Position numbers and translations under genes: made by a program
Origin: Tupaia tana
Lineage: Eukaryota > Chordata > Mammalia > Scandentia > Tupaiidae
Direction of reading: 5' to 3'
DNA: 64,000 nucleotides
NCBI GenBank assembly: GCA_026018925.1
Contig: JAKSZU010000025.1
Coordinates: 29,107,597-29,171,596 of the forward strand
In this document: positions 41,581 to 52,550 of the stretch, in pieces
How the letters are laid out: each line of letters opens with the position of its first letter
How positions within the stretch are numbered: the first letter of the stretch is position 1
Notes under the pieces: generated by a model
The model's input: only the letters and a program-made list of their open reading frames with translations
Told to the model about the DNA's origin: nothing
Database searches by the model: none

Positions 41581-42449
41581 ATTTTTAGAACCAAGCCTAG
41601 CGCTTGTCAAATGGTCGGGTACGCGATGCGTGCTCCCTGGAGTAAACGGGCGAGTGGGTGGGCATGGGGGAGTGGAGCCTCCAATCCAGTCCGCTCTAAC
41701 AAGCAGGTCCAGAACGGGGCAAGTGGAAGCCCAGAGACCTGAGGGGAGGTAAGCTTGGTGTGTTCCAGGAAACGGGAAGGCCAGGGTGGCTGCAGAGAGA
41801 GCGAGAGGTGACTCGCGATGAGAGCGGATCATGCAGGGCCCCGGGCGCTGCCGCTCCCCGTCTCCCGTGTGTGCTGGGATGAGATCTGGCCTCCCTTCAT
41901 AGAAGATCACGCGGGGCACGGCCAGAGCGTGGATTCCAAGGAGACAGCAGGGAGTCCAGGGTACGGGGGACTGTCACGGGCACGTGAGAGGGGATGGGCA
42001 GTGACGACCAGGCAGGCTTCAGATGCATCCGTTGGCACTGTGCCGCCATCCGAGACGTACACGGTCACGCAACGTTGGCCGACCACATGCACAGGTGTGA
42101 GTGTCCGAGTAGCGCATTCTGGGAACCACTATTTCTGGGAGTATAACTTTTGTGCTGAGTGTTGAGAAGAAATGTCTTTTCAAATTTACTAAGTATTTGC
42201 TGAACTTTTCTCTGTATATCGTCTACATTATTGTTTTTAATTGTTTCACACAAAAAATAGCCTTATTTTGCTTTATTATAAGAAATTGTGATTGAATTCA
42301 CCCTACAATTTCTGCTCTTCCTCCTAACTCCTTTCCAACTCCTCCAGCTATGGACTGGCCTGTGGGTCTCCCTGCGATCTTACACCAGTGCTATCACCTT
42401 AAATGTTACTGTTTCTCTATACTCTCTCACTGTAGCCAGAAAAAAGTTA
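41581..42449. other. Unique sequence
   Basis: No gene was recognised. Frames of 115-135 codons exist on both strands without motifs. AT-rich after 42170. Confidence 0.4.
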
Positions 42450-42690
42450 CATCGAGATGGCGTCACGGTTATGTTGCTGGATTCTCACGTAGGCTGCAGT
42501 TTGAGTCCTGGACCCAGCAACTTAAAACTCACACTGGGCGTGTGTGCATGCGTGCCCAAGATGCTGAGAGGAGGATGGAGGAGAGGGATTGTGGTGTGGC
42601 CATCCTCCCTGCAGGGTGATGTCTTGCTTTCTGTCTCTCTCTGTCTCTGTCTCTCTGGTGCCCTAAAGCAAAAATCTCTCTTATAAAATC
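42450..42690 (+). mobile_element. tRNA-derived SINE, near full length
   Basis: ATCGAGATGGCGTCACGGTT (diverged A-box region), GCAGTTTGAGTCCTGGACCC (B box), GTGTGCATGCGTGCCCAAGA, GGAGGATGGAGGAGAGGGAT, TGTGGTGTGGCCATCCTCCC, a CTGTCTCTCTCTGTCTCTGT tract and GCCCTAAAGCAAAAATCTCT. There is no long A-tail, so this is an older copy. Confidence 0.85.
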
Positions 42691-43770
42691 TATTGGTCTC
42701 ATTGGCAATTATGATCTACAGAGACATCCCTGTAACTTGTGCTATTCTGCATCAAATATTCAAATACACACATCACAACGCTGTGTGGCACAAAGACAAA
42801 GCCACTGGCGTTGAGTCAGTCTGTGGGTAGAGATCCAACACACGTTACTGTGATGTGTCCACGTGTGCCACACGAACGTGTGCCCCTGACACGCTGGCCA
42901 CAAGCAGTGATGATGTCATATGTGATGTAATGCTTAGATAGAAAGTCATTCTGCCCGCATGCTTAAACTGTGTTTGGTAGGAGAGTATTTTGAGCTGCTC
43001 CAGTTTCAAAACTCGATTTTACATGCATAGAATGGAATGAAATTTAACCTGGTTCTTCCGTCACGAGGGCCACGTCTCAGGCGCTGAGCAGCCGTGTGGT
43101 GGCTCTCCTGCTGGACAGCTCTGCACGCAGGGCAGCGCGGGAGGCCCCCTGTGACTCTCACTGACCAGAGCAGGGTGCCAGCAGGAGTTCTCTCTGTGTT
43201 ACTGTTTTCTCCCCGGTCTCCTACCCTGTGCCCAGCACTGAAATACCAGGGCCTGCGGTGGCACCGGTTCAGAACTAGGGAAGGTGGTATAATACCCACC
43301 CCTCAGGAACCAGGTCACATTCCTCAAGGATGTTTCCCTTGAAGAACAAGCAGCACTTCCTTTAAGAGAAAGAAGCGATCTATTTGACTTAGGAGAATTG
43401 TGTTGCGTGCACACCATGTTACCTTTTTCACCTGATGCATGAAGTGCACGTGTATTTAGCGTGTCCATAAACCAGTGGTTGACGATGCCAAGACTGGCTG
43501 CTGGCGGCTGGGGCACGGTGGACCGCCACCGCGCGTCGGCCTGAGCTGCTCGGGTTTGCTCCGTGCACAGTACGGGCTGCTGGCTGCTGGCTGCCCGTGT
43601 TATGGAACAAATTACGCAGAGACGCTGCCCTTGTCCGGTGACCGTAACACTTTCTGGAGTCTGTGCAGCCAGTGGTAGGAGAGAATCTGCGAGGCTCTGG
43701 CTGGGCCTTGTTAGTGTGCCCGTGTGAGGGGCGTCGTCGCCGGCTCTCGCAAGCTCCTCGCTCGTCCGCA
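42691..43770. other. Unique sequence, CpG-rich in its right part
   Basis: CpG is frequent around 43050-43160 and 43480-43760. Overlapping frames on both strands carry no recognisable domain. No gene is called. Confidence 0.4.
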
Positions 43771-43800
43771 TCCACGTCCACGTCCACGTCCACGTCCACG
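43771..43800. repeat. (TCCACG)n hexanucleotide repeat
   Basis: Five perfect TCCACG units, each carrying one CpG, within a CpG-rich neighbourhood. Confidence 0.95.
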
Positions 43801-45884
43801 CACACTTGTGCAGAGCCCCCCCTGCTCACTCCCTCCGACCCACCACAGTGCCTCGGTGCGTCCCCCAAGCCTGCCTCGCCTGCCTCGGCCTTGGGTAGTG
43901 CTTTGAAGCAAGAGCAGACCCCTTCATGTCTGTCAGGATCGGGTTTCCAGAAAGATCAGCCTTGACTTCCTGCTGCTGATGGAAGGCCCTCTTTGCCCCC
44001 GCCCCCGTGGTGCGTGTCACAAATATTAATGCTGCCCGTCCCCATGCTGGGCTCAGAGTGTCCCCTTTTAATTAAAATATGGATCTAGTTTTTCAAATGC
44101 ATTTTCAGATTTCTGCGTGGGGAGAAGCGCTTCCCCTGCCGAGCGCAATTTCAGGTTGGGCAAAACAGGTGCAGGTTTCACTCAGATCTCTTTGAAGTTC
44201 CAGAAAGTCCTTAAACCCTGGGATAGTTGGGTGTTTTTTTTTTTTTTTTTTCCTGCTTTTATATTCTCAATGGTTTCCTGGACATTAGGGAAGAGCTTTT
44301 ATGTTTTCACATCTTTGGGATTCTGTAACATTATTGGATAAATATTAAAGAACCAAATTGAATCAAATAGGCCCTAAATAAAATTTAAAAAGCAGCACTT
44401 AAAATATAGCGTTATTAACCAAGACGTCTGGGGACGTTCTAGAGGTAATGCGGTTCTTACTCAGATAAGCCCAGGGTTTCCTTCCCTACACTCGCCAGCA
44501 CGTTCGCGTGGACATAGAGCTTTAGTTTTTCTCCTAAACCAGTTCGGAGCAAAGGTTAGGAAGGACTTTCTCTGGCCAGACTCTCTGACTTTCAGAACGG
44601 ATCATGGCTTCCTTTTGATCCCACAGCACGGTCCGGGCCTCCTCTCTGGCCTGTCGTATTGGCTGTATACCACATTTCACGTGTTTCCAGTACAGATGCC
44701 TGCCTCTCCCACATGGCCACTAAGCCCCATAGCCCAGGGGGACGCCGTTCTCATGACTCCGAGCGGCCGAGCAACTCCTGCTGATCTGTCCTGCAGGAGT
44801 CAACAGGGGTCCGGAGGGAAGTAAGCACGTTTTCATCACCTGCGCTCTTGCTTTGGCAAACATGACCGAGTCCCAGACATGCCTGGTTGGCGTCACCTCT
44901 GCTGTCCGCTCTCTCCCTACACGGGCCAAGGCTCTCGCCCTCACGTGCTCGCCTGCCGTGTTTCCGGGCACGTTCTCTGCTCTCAGGCTTTGGGAGTATG
45001 GGCGGCTCACAGGACTCTAATCCGGATATCTGTGGAATGCCATCGTCCAAACAGAGTGATGACAGGGCCCCATGGCTGGTCTGCAGCTCCCAGAATTTAT
45101 ACTGGATGGCCTCTCCCTACCCCGCCAGCCAAAGGCTCCTCAGATGGAGTTGCCGCCAGGGCCACCAGTAGCAGGGACCAGGTCAGAGAAGGACTAAGGA
45201 GGGCCTGGGTCTCAGGCTCCTAGTCACCGGCCTGACTGCCCCAGCCGCCTTCTCCCACCAGATGCAAGATCCGGATGAGACCTCCCCCCCACCGATGGAG
45301 ACCTCTTTCACTTACTTTGTAGTTTGGTTTGTTTGTTTTCCTTAATGGATTTTCACTCTGTCTACAAAATCTAAGAGGTCTATTTTTCCTAAATATCTTT
45401 CCTTGCTAACGCTGGAACTGCCGTCTGATTCTCCTGCTTTCAGCACGAGGGAGGGGCCTGGCGTTGATCTCTGGAAGGTGCTACCTCAAACAGACTTCCC
45501 AGTAGAGTAGACCCTTTATTTGGAGACATTAACACCCTCCTCTCACTGTTTGGCGTTTTCAGCACTTTGTTTACAAGAAGTAATTCCCAGGTGCTGTTTG
45601 TCATTTTCCTAATCACTCACGCTGTCAGAGTTGTCCCAGACCCAGTGATCACCTGGAGGTGGGCAGGGCCCTGGCAGCCAGCAGGAAACTGGGCCTGGCA
45701 GGGGGCCTGGTGGGGAAGGTGAGGCAGCCCCGCCCCCGTGACAGCTCTCTCCCCGAAGGTGGCCGCCCAGCCCCAGCGGGGCCTGCAGCTCTCCCAGCCG
45801 CTCACACAACGGCTTCAGGCACATTTCACACTGTTTGGCTCAAGCTCCTGGCAGTGTTCCTGAACACTCTGAGGAAATAATTCC
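43801..45884. other. Unique sequence with a poly(T) tract
   Basis: Contains a 20-22-nt poly(T) run at about 44234-44253. No gene, RNA or classified transposon was recognised. Confidence 0.4.
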
Positions 45885-46085
45885 ACAAAGTGGCATAAAT
45901 TAATGTGACTAATTAACATGATGTTAATTATTTGTAAATTGTATGTTTGGATACACATTACTTGAGAGGCATATGTTACAGTCAGTGTTTACTGAAACAA
46001 GTGACTGCTAATAACTCCTCCTGAGTGTTCATGACAGTCAGCAAGCCGAGCTCCTCTAAAAATAAACGCCGTGTCCTCGGGGACA
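45885..46085. other. AT-rich candidate conserved element
   Basis: Dense TAATTA motifs (AATTAATGTGACTAATTAAC, ATGATGTTAATTATTTG) sit in otherwise GC-rich surroundings with no repeat identity. The compositional island resembles conserved non-coding enhancers. This is inference only. Confidence 0.35.
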
Positions 46086-47700
46086 CACGGAGGACTGAGC
46101 GTAATCAGCAGCCGTGAGGTAGCCCCATCCCTAAAAAGTGGGAGTTTCTGAGGCTCCAGTTTACACCTGCCGCGCGTGGAGATGGCTTCGTTAAAGTAGT
46201 TTCTTCTTTCCCAAGGCCCACAGAGAGGCGGGCTCTGAGACGCTGACGTGGCACTCGAGGTCCGGCTGGGATGACGGCAGCCTCTCCCTCCAGAGCTGTG
46301 CCCAGGGGCCAGCCCCCCTCGTCCCGCAGCGGGGTGGCAGGAGGGTCAGGCCAGCACGGGTTAAATGTCTACAGCCTGGCGTCCCAGACACAGTTGTCCC
46401 GGCGTTTCACTCAGCCACGGAGCGTTGTGTTGGACTCGAACTCCATCCCAGTTCCATTTGCGCAGCGTTTAGGTTCTAGGTCGTGCGTTCTGTCTGCTCG
46501 AGTCATTGATTTCAGGTGTCGAGTGCGCGTCACTAACACACAGAGTACACTGTTCTTTTGACTTTGAAGAAGAAGGTGCAGCCTTCATAGCATTCTCGGA
46601 ATGCGGTGGCCATGCGGTTTCTAGGGTGACACGCATCCCGGTGACACCTGTGTGACCGCAGCACCCGCCTCCCGTTCGAGTCACACCATGTATCCCGCTG
46701 GCACTCCTGGGTCAGACCGAGTGGCCGGGCCATGGGGACAGAATGCTGACCCCTCCTCCGAGAGACCAACGGCCGTGGTCAGACAGAGCCGGGGGACCGG
46801 GACATCAGCACCGTCGTTCCAGGTGCCACTGTGTGGAGTACGTATCTCTAGCTTTCCATTCTCCTGGGAGCCGGCACATTTAAAAAAACAGACAAAATGG
46901 AAATGCCCACAATCCCAGGGGCCCTCCGGGAGCGGAGCGGTTGAGCCTGCTGTGCGTGTGCTGACCCCAGGGGTAGACACAGCCCTCCGGAGGGCCCTGC
47001 GAGGGACACGTCAGCCAGGATTTGTTTCCTGGAAGGGCAGATGAGCGTATTTACGGGAAGTCGAGGTCATTGACATTTATTCATGGGCACCACAGACCTA
47101 AGTAGAGGCAAAGAGCTGTCGAAAACGACGCGCCCGGTGGGCCTGGGCTTCCAAGCCGCACCTCAACCCTCAGAGGACACGGTATCTCAGGGCTGTCATC
47201 ACCAGCACAGCCTTGCCTTGTCCATCGTGACGCCAGACAGGGCCTGGCACAACGCAGGCACTAACCGGCGAGAGTAAGTGTGAGCAGCCTTGGTGGGGAC
47301 TTTGGGAGAGAATGCGTACCCTCCTCAAACCGAGGCCACAGCCGCTCTCCAGCTGCACCGCAACACCCACAAAAGCCTCCCAGACTTTCCAGACAAAAAT
47401 CTACGCTATTTCCATCTCGTGGTGAAGATTAATCTGTGACACTCTGGGGCTGCAGAGAAGCAGTCGGAGGGAAGGCGGCAGACGCGGACCTACCCTCCGA
47501 ACAGGGTGCCCACGGGCACTGAGGGTGAGAAAAGTAAGGTCCTAGGAGGGGCTGTCATTCAGCCGGGGAGAGCAGTGCTGTTCTCTAGGACTGAGGCGAG
47601 TGAACTTTTACACGACAATGTTGGAGAGACATCTGAACTGAAATAGGAGGAGGAGGTTCCCGGGAGACGGCTCTGATAGTCTCGGGGTGTCTTTCAACAT
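46086..47700. other. Unique GC-rich sequence
   Basis: Frames up to 130 codons exist on both strands without recognisable motifs. No gene is called. Confidence 0.4.
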
Positions 47701-48228
47701 GCCCCTCACAGACACAGCCATAGTGGGACGTGCCCGGTCCGCCGTGCCCCTCACAGACACAGCCATAGTGGGACGTGCCCGGTCCGCCGTGCCCTCACAG
47801 ACACAGCCGTCATGGGACGTGCCCGGTCCGCCGCGTCCTCACAGACACAGCCGTCGTGGGACGTGCCCGGTCCGCCGTGCCCCTCACAGACACAGCCATA
47901 GTGGGACGTGCCCGGTCCGCCGTGCCCTCACAGAGACAGCCGTCGTGGGATGTGCCCAGTCCGCCGTGCCCCTCACAGAGACAGCCGTCGTGGGACGTGC
48001 ATGGTCCGCCGTGCCCTCACAGAGACAGCCGTAGTGGGATGTGCCCAGTCCGCCGTGCCCCTCACAGACACAGCCGTAGTGGGATGTGCCCGGTCTGCTG
48101 TGTCCCTCACAGACACAGCCGTCGTGGGACGTGCCCGGTCCGCCGTGCCCTCACAGACACAGCTGTAGTGGGACGTGCCCGGTTCGCCGTGCCCTCACAG
48201 TGCAGCCCACTGGGAAGTGCCCAGTTGC
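47701..48228. repeat. 44/45-bp CpG-rich minisatellite, 12 units
   Basis: The unit runs from CCCTCACAGACACAGCCRTM to GTGGGACGTGCCCGGTCCGC plus CGTG. An extra C makes some units 45 bp. It is bounded on the right by a decayed unit (GTGCAGCCCACTGGGAAGTG). Each unit carries about five CpG sites. Open frames of 115 and 154 codons here result from the repeat. Confidence 0.93.
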
Positions 48229-48324
48229 CACAACTGTGACTTTGGTGCTGCACAACCCTGAACACAATCTATTTATAGTTCTTAAATGTTACAAGCAGAG
48301 TTCCAGGATATAGTTTCTCGGGGG

Positions 48325-48568
48325 GTTGTTTGTTTGTTTTTATTTTGCCAGAGGATGTGTACCTGAGTGGAGAGAGAGGGAGGGAGAAAGCATCCCCAAT
48401 GAGGCGTGGTCATACCCAATTCTTTTTCCTCTGTTTCTCTCTCTTTCCGGGATTTTGGACACATACATGCATGCCAGACGTGCTTTTCAAGGTTCCGGGT
48501 CTGGGACTTAGACTACACACACAGTCAGACGTGTGGAGTCCAGTGGCCTCAACTGCAAGGCCACAGAC
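48325..48568 (-). mobile_element. tRNA-derived SINE, antisense, diverged
   Basis: On the plus strand: TTTATTTTGCCAGAGGATGT, AGAGAGGGAGGGAGAAAGCA, TTCCGGGATTTTGGACACAT, ACATGCATGCCAGACGTGCT, GGTTCCGGGTCTGGGACTTA and GTGTGGAGTCCAGTGGCCTC. It lies about 100 bp right of the 44-bp array. Confidence 0.75.
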
Positions 48569-48780
48569 TGTTTCTAAGTTGTGTAAGCCTCTACAGGAAA
48601 TAATTGGAATAACTGTTTTCTCCTTGAATATAATGTTAGAATCATTTCCCTGAATTTAGACTTTTTGTAATCCCAGCACATAACAAGGACCCCCAGTGCA
48701 GTCAACTGTCAATAACATTTACTGGAAAAATGAAAGAATTACATTAAGCAGACTGAGAAGGCGTTGAGAGACGTGAGGCA
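48569..48780. other. Short unique spacer between arrays
   Basis: AT-rich; nothing was recognised. Confidence 0.4.
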
Positions 48781-50441
48781 TGGTGGTTGGACTGACCGTG
48801 TTGCCGGCCTAGTTCTCGGTGGTGGTTGGACTGACCGTGCTGCCGGCCTAGTTCTCGGTGGTGGTTGGACTGACCGTGCTGCCGGCCTAGTTCTCGGTGG
48901 TGGTTGGACTGGCTGTGTTGCCGGCCTAGTTCTCGGTGGTGTTGGACTGACCGTGCTGCCGGCCTAGTTCTCGGTGGTGTTGGACTGACCGTGTTGCTGG
49001 CCTAGTTCTCGGTGGTGGTTGGACTGACCGTGCTGTCGGCCTAGTTCTCGGTGGTGGTTAGACTGACCGTGCTGCCGGCCTAGTTCTCGGTGGTGGTTGG
49101 ACTGACCGTGCTGCCGGCCTAGTTCTCGGTGGTGGTTGGACTGACCGTGCTGCCGGCCTAGTTCTCGGTGGTGGTTGGACTGACCGTGTTGCCGGCCTAG
49201 TTCTCGGTGGTGGTTGGACTGACCGTGCTGCCGGCCTAGTTCTCGGTGGTGTTTGGACTGACCGTGCTGCCGGCCTAGTTCTCGGTGGTGTTGGACTGAC
49301 CGTGTTGCCGGCCTAGTTCTCGGTGGTGGTTGGACTGACCGTGCTGCCGGCCTAGTTCTCGGTGGTGTTGGACTGACCGTGCTGTCGGCCTAGTTCTCGG
49401 TGGTGGTTAGACTGACCGTGCTGCCGGCCTAGTTCTCGGTGGTGGTTGGACTGACCGTGTCGCCGGCCTAGTTCTCGGTGGTGGTTGGACTGACCGTGTT
49501 GCCGGCCTAGTTCTCGGTGGTGGTTGGACTGACCGTGCTGCTGGCCTAGTTCTCGGTGGTGTTTGGACTGACCGTGCTGCCGGCCTAGTTCTCGGTGGTG
49601 GTTGGACTGACCGTGTTGCCGGCCTAGTTCTCGGTGGTGGTTGGACTGACCGTGTTGCCGGCCTAGTTCTCGGTGGTGGTTGGACTGACCGTGTTGCCGG
49701 CTTAGTTCTCGGTGGTGGTTGGACTGACCGTGTTGCAGGCCTAGTTCTCGGTGGTGGTTGGACTGACCGTGTTGCCGGCCTAGTTCTCGGTGGTGGTTGG
49801 ACTGACCGTGTTGCCGGCCTAGTTCTCGGTGGTGGTTGGACTGACCGTGTTGCAGGCCTAGTTCTCGGTGGTGGTTGGACTGACCGTGTTGCCGGCCTAG
49901 TTCTCGGTGGTGGTTGGACTGACCGTGCTGTCGGCCTAGTTCTCGGTGGTGGTTAGACTGACCGTGCTGCTGGCCTAGTTCTCGGTGGTGGTTGGACTGA
50001 CCGTGTTGCCGGCCTAGTTCTCGGTGGTGGTTGGACTGGCTGTGTTGCCGGCCTAGTTCTTGGTGGTGGTTAGACTGACCGTGTCGCCGGCCTAGTTCTC
50101 GGTGGTGGTTGGACTGACCGTGCTGTCGGCCTAGTTCTCGGTGGTGGTTGGACTGACCGTGTTGCAGGCCTAGTTCTCGGTGGTGTTGGACTGACCGTGT
50201 CGCCGGCCTAGTTCTCGGTGGTGTTGGACTGACCGTGTCGCCGGCCTAGTTCTCGGTGGTGTTGGACTGACCGTGTCGCCGGCCTAGTTCTCGGTGGTGT
50301 TGGACTGACCGTGTCGCCGGCCTAGTTCTCGGTGGTGTTGGACTGACCGTGTCGCCGGCCTAGTTCTCGGTGGTGTTGGACTGACCGTGTCGCCGGCCTA
50401 GTTCTCGGTGGTGGTTGGACTGACCGTGTTGCCGGCCTGCC
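48781..50441. repeat. 39-bp minisatellite, about 43 units
   Basis: This is the largest array in the window. The unit contains TGGTTGGACTGACCGTGCTG and CCGGCCTAGTTCTCGGTGG. A 38-bp form (TGGTGTTGGACTG) occurs singly throughout and in a block of six identical units at 50178-50400, where the phrase GTGTCGCCGG is spaced exactly 38 bp. Variant sites include CTGCCGG, TTGCCGG, TCGCCGG, CTGTCGG and TTGCAGG. Each unit carries a TAG in one frame, so long open frames are rare. Confidence 0.96.
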
Positions 50442-50679
50442 TCTGGATGTGGGCGTGTGTTAGCTCACCGAGTCCTCCGGCTGCCACTGGGAGCAGTTCT
50501 GTCCTGACCGTCATGTCATAGGTAGAAAACCTGATGTGGGGCCGAGAGACCTGCTCAGTGACCCAGCTTGGACACAGTGCTGCCAGGACTGGAAAGGAGG
50601 CAGGCCGAGTCCACCAGTCACGCTCTAGCCACTCCTTATTTAGAGTCAGCAGCAGAAGGTCTTTCTTTCCAAGGGGGCA
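50442..50679. other. Unique spacer
   Basis: Nothing was recognised. Confidence 0.35.
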
Positions 50680-50912
50680 CACTGGGCCCCTGAGGGGGTT
50701 AAGGCAGCTGGATCCCACGTGGCCGACCACCTGGTCCAGTCTCAGACCCAGCAGCTTGAAAAGCATGGCTGGCAAGTGTGCGTGCCGGAAACCCTGAAAG
50801 GAGGGAGAAGTTCAGGAGGAATTGCCGCCTGACTGTCCGTGCTTCCTCGCCCCAGTGCCCTCTCCCTGTCTCTCTCCAGATCACTCACACCCTCTGGCAG
50901 AGTTTATTTTTA
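50680..50912 (+). mobile_element. tRNA-derived SINE, old copy
   Basis: GGCCCCTGAGGGGGTTAAGG (A-box region), GGATCCCACGTGGCCGACCA, CCCAGCAGCTTGAAAAGCAT, GTGTGCGTGCCGGAAACCCT and CCTGTCTCTCTCCAGATCAC followed by CACCCTCTGGCAGAG and an AT-rich tail. Divergence is high. Confidence 0.65.
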
Positions 50913-50919
50913 AAAAGGG

Positions 50920-51070
50920 AGTGGAGTACTTCCTCTCCTTGCTTGAGGTTGGACTGGGGATCAAACCTGGGCCTGCCCTCGGAGTCCTGCCTGCAGTGCA
51001 GAGGTCTTTACGCATGTGCTGCGTGACTGGGCCTCGTCCAGTGTGTGCTGTCTGCGGGCACCGACCTAGG
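50920..51070 (-). mobile_element. Possible tRNA-derived SINE of another type
   Basis: GACTGGGGATCAAACCTGGG is the reverse complement of a GGTTTGATCCC-type B box, followed by GTGCAGAGGTCTTTACGCAT in the position expected of the anticodon arm and A-box region. It differs from the main family. No tail or duplication was confirmed. Confidence 0.3.
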
Positions 51071-51579
51071 CCCCGCCTGGTCTGCAGGGCCACGGTTCCT
51101 GGCTTCCCTCTTACAGACGGGAACCCGGCGCAGAGGCGAGCTCCTGCTGAGGTGGAGCGGGGGTCTCAGGGTCTGGGCCTGCAGCCGCTGTCCTGACCCC
51201 AGTAGGTCCTGACAGCCTCGTGATGAAAGAGCCCTCCCGCCCACCGGTGGAACGGTGTGCTATGGCCGCTGCTCCAGGTAAAACGGAGTTAACATCTTGG
51301 TCCCGTGCCTTCATGAATATGCACTCGTGTGTCTGCCACACCAGTACAGCAGGCCTGGCCATACGTCCTGCGGGGGCGTTTCGGCAGGCGTGGGCTTTGC
51401 GTGGACGGAAGCATCTGGCTCCCTGTGTACACCTGCCCAGGCGTGGATTTCTCGCCTCACCACCCTGAGGTCAGATGTCAGTCACCTCGGGACGCAGGCG
51501 GTTCTTGGTGAATTCCTACTAGGTTACCCTAGAGAAGATAAAGAGAAATGAAGTCTTAAACTGCGATGGCTTCCTGCCA
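51071..51579. other. Unique GC-rich sequence
   Basis: No gene was recognised; frames up to 124 codons lack motifs. Confidence 0.35.
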
Positions 51580-52040
51580 CCCTCTAGTTAATGTAGGATT
51601 AATATTTTCCTTTTCTACATAAAAAAGCAGTTTTCTAAGGGATCATAAATTTTTAAACCAGTGACTGTGATTTCTGACATTTTTTAAAATTCAAATGATT
51701 GGCTTTAGCTACCATTTTTAAACTCTACTGTGCTTTGTACTTAGAACATTCAAACTTCAGAGCTCTTCATCTGTGAATTAATCATGTGCAGAGTCTGTGT
51801 AGCTGGAATTTAGCTATAAATATAAATGAAATTGCTCCAGCCATGGCTGGGTTCAAAAAAACTAGAAGCATTTGGAGTTTTCAGTTTTTAAAAAAATGAG
51901 AAATTTTAAGGAAGAAAAAAGGAGTTAAGTTGAGAAGAACCATTAAATATAATAGAGTCTTCTTGCATTAAAATGTTGGGCTGTGTATAGCTACTTTGTT
52001 CCAAAGACTCTGCAAAATCAGCTTGTAAAACTCTCCTGTC
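51580..52040. other. AT-rich unique block, candidate conserved element
   Basis: Sharply AT-rich between GC-rich flanks, without repeat identity. Contains TTAATGTAGGATTAATATTT and TGTGAATTAATCATGTGC. It may be conserved regulatory DNA; not shown by the sequence alone. Confidence 0.35.
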
Positions 52041-52369
52041 AAGGTGAAAAGGAACTGTGTTTACCAGACTTCAGAGTGTCTTTCTCACTCGCCCTCCGGA
52101 CGATGTGGAGAGGATATTAACGCCCATGAGGACTGAGCCTGTCATGGTTACGCCTTCTCTCCCTGTACCAGTGGGGGAGAAGGTCCACCAACCTGGAGAG
52201 GTGAGAAAGCTGGGACAGAGGGCGAGGGGGAAGAATGGCCAGGCCTGCCCTCAGAGGCTCACGCCTTAGCCCGTGCTTCCCACCTGGCAAAGCCGAGGGC
52301 ATGGCCGGTGAGAAAACACCTTGTCTGCTGGGGCCTCCTCATCAGAATCTGACTGGCAACGTCTCCACT
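52041..52369. other. Unique sequence
   Basis: Nothing certain was found. Faint antisense MIR resemblance around 52130-52240 was not strong enough to call. Confidence 0.3.
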
Positions 52370-52550
52370 TCTGATGGAGTGCAAAGGAGCTGGGATTTGC
52401 GATTGGAGGTCTGAGTTGAAGTCCCAGGTGTAACACTTGCTAGCTATGGGAGCTGAGCAAGCTACCTAGCTCTCTCAGAGACGCAAGTCCTCTGTGTATG
52501 AAATGAGACCGTCTGCGAAGAGCGAGAGATCGGCCATGTTAGCTGCAGCC
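52370..52550 (+). mobile_element. MIR-like SINE relic
   Basis: GGAGGTCTGAGTTGAAGTCC, CAGGTGTAACACTTGCTAGC, TATGGGAGCTGAGCAAGCTA, CCTAGCTCTCTCAGAGACGC and AAATGAGACCGTCTGCG are in MIR order. Confidence 0.6.
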
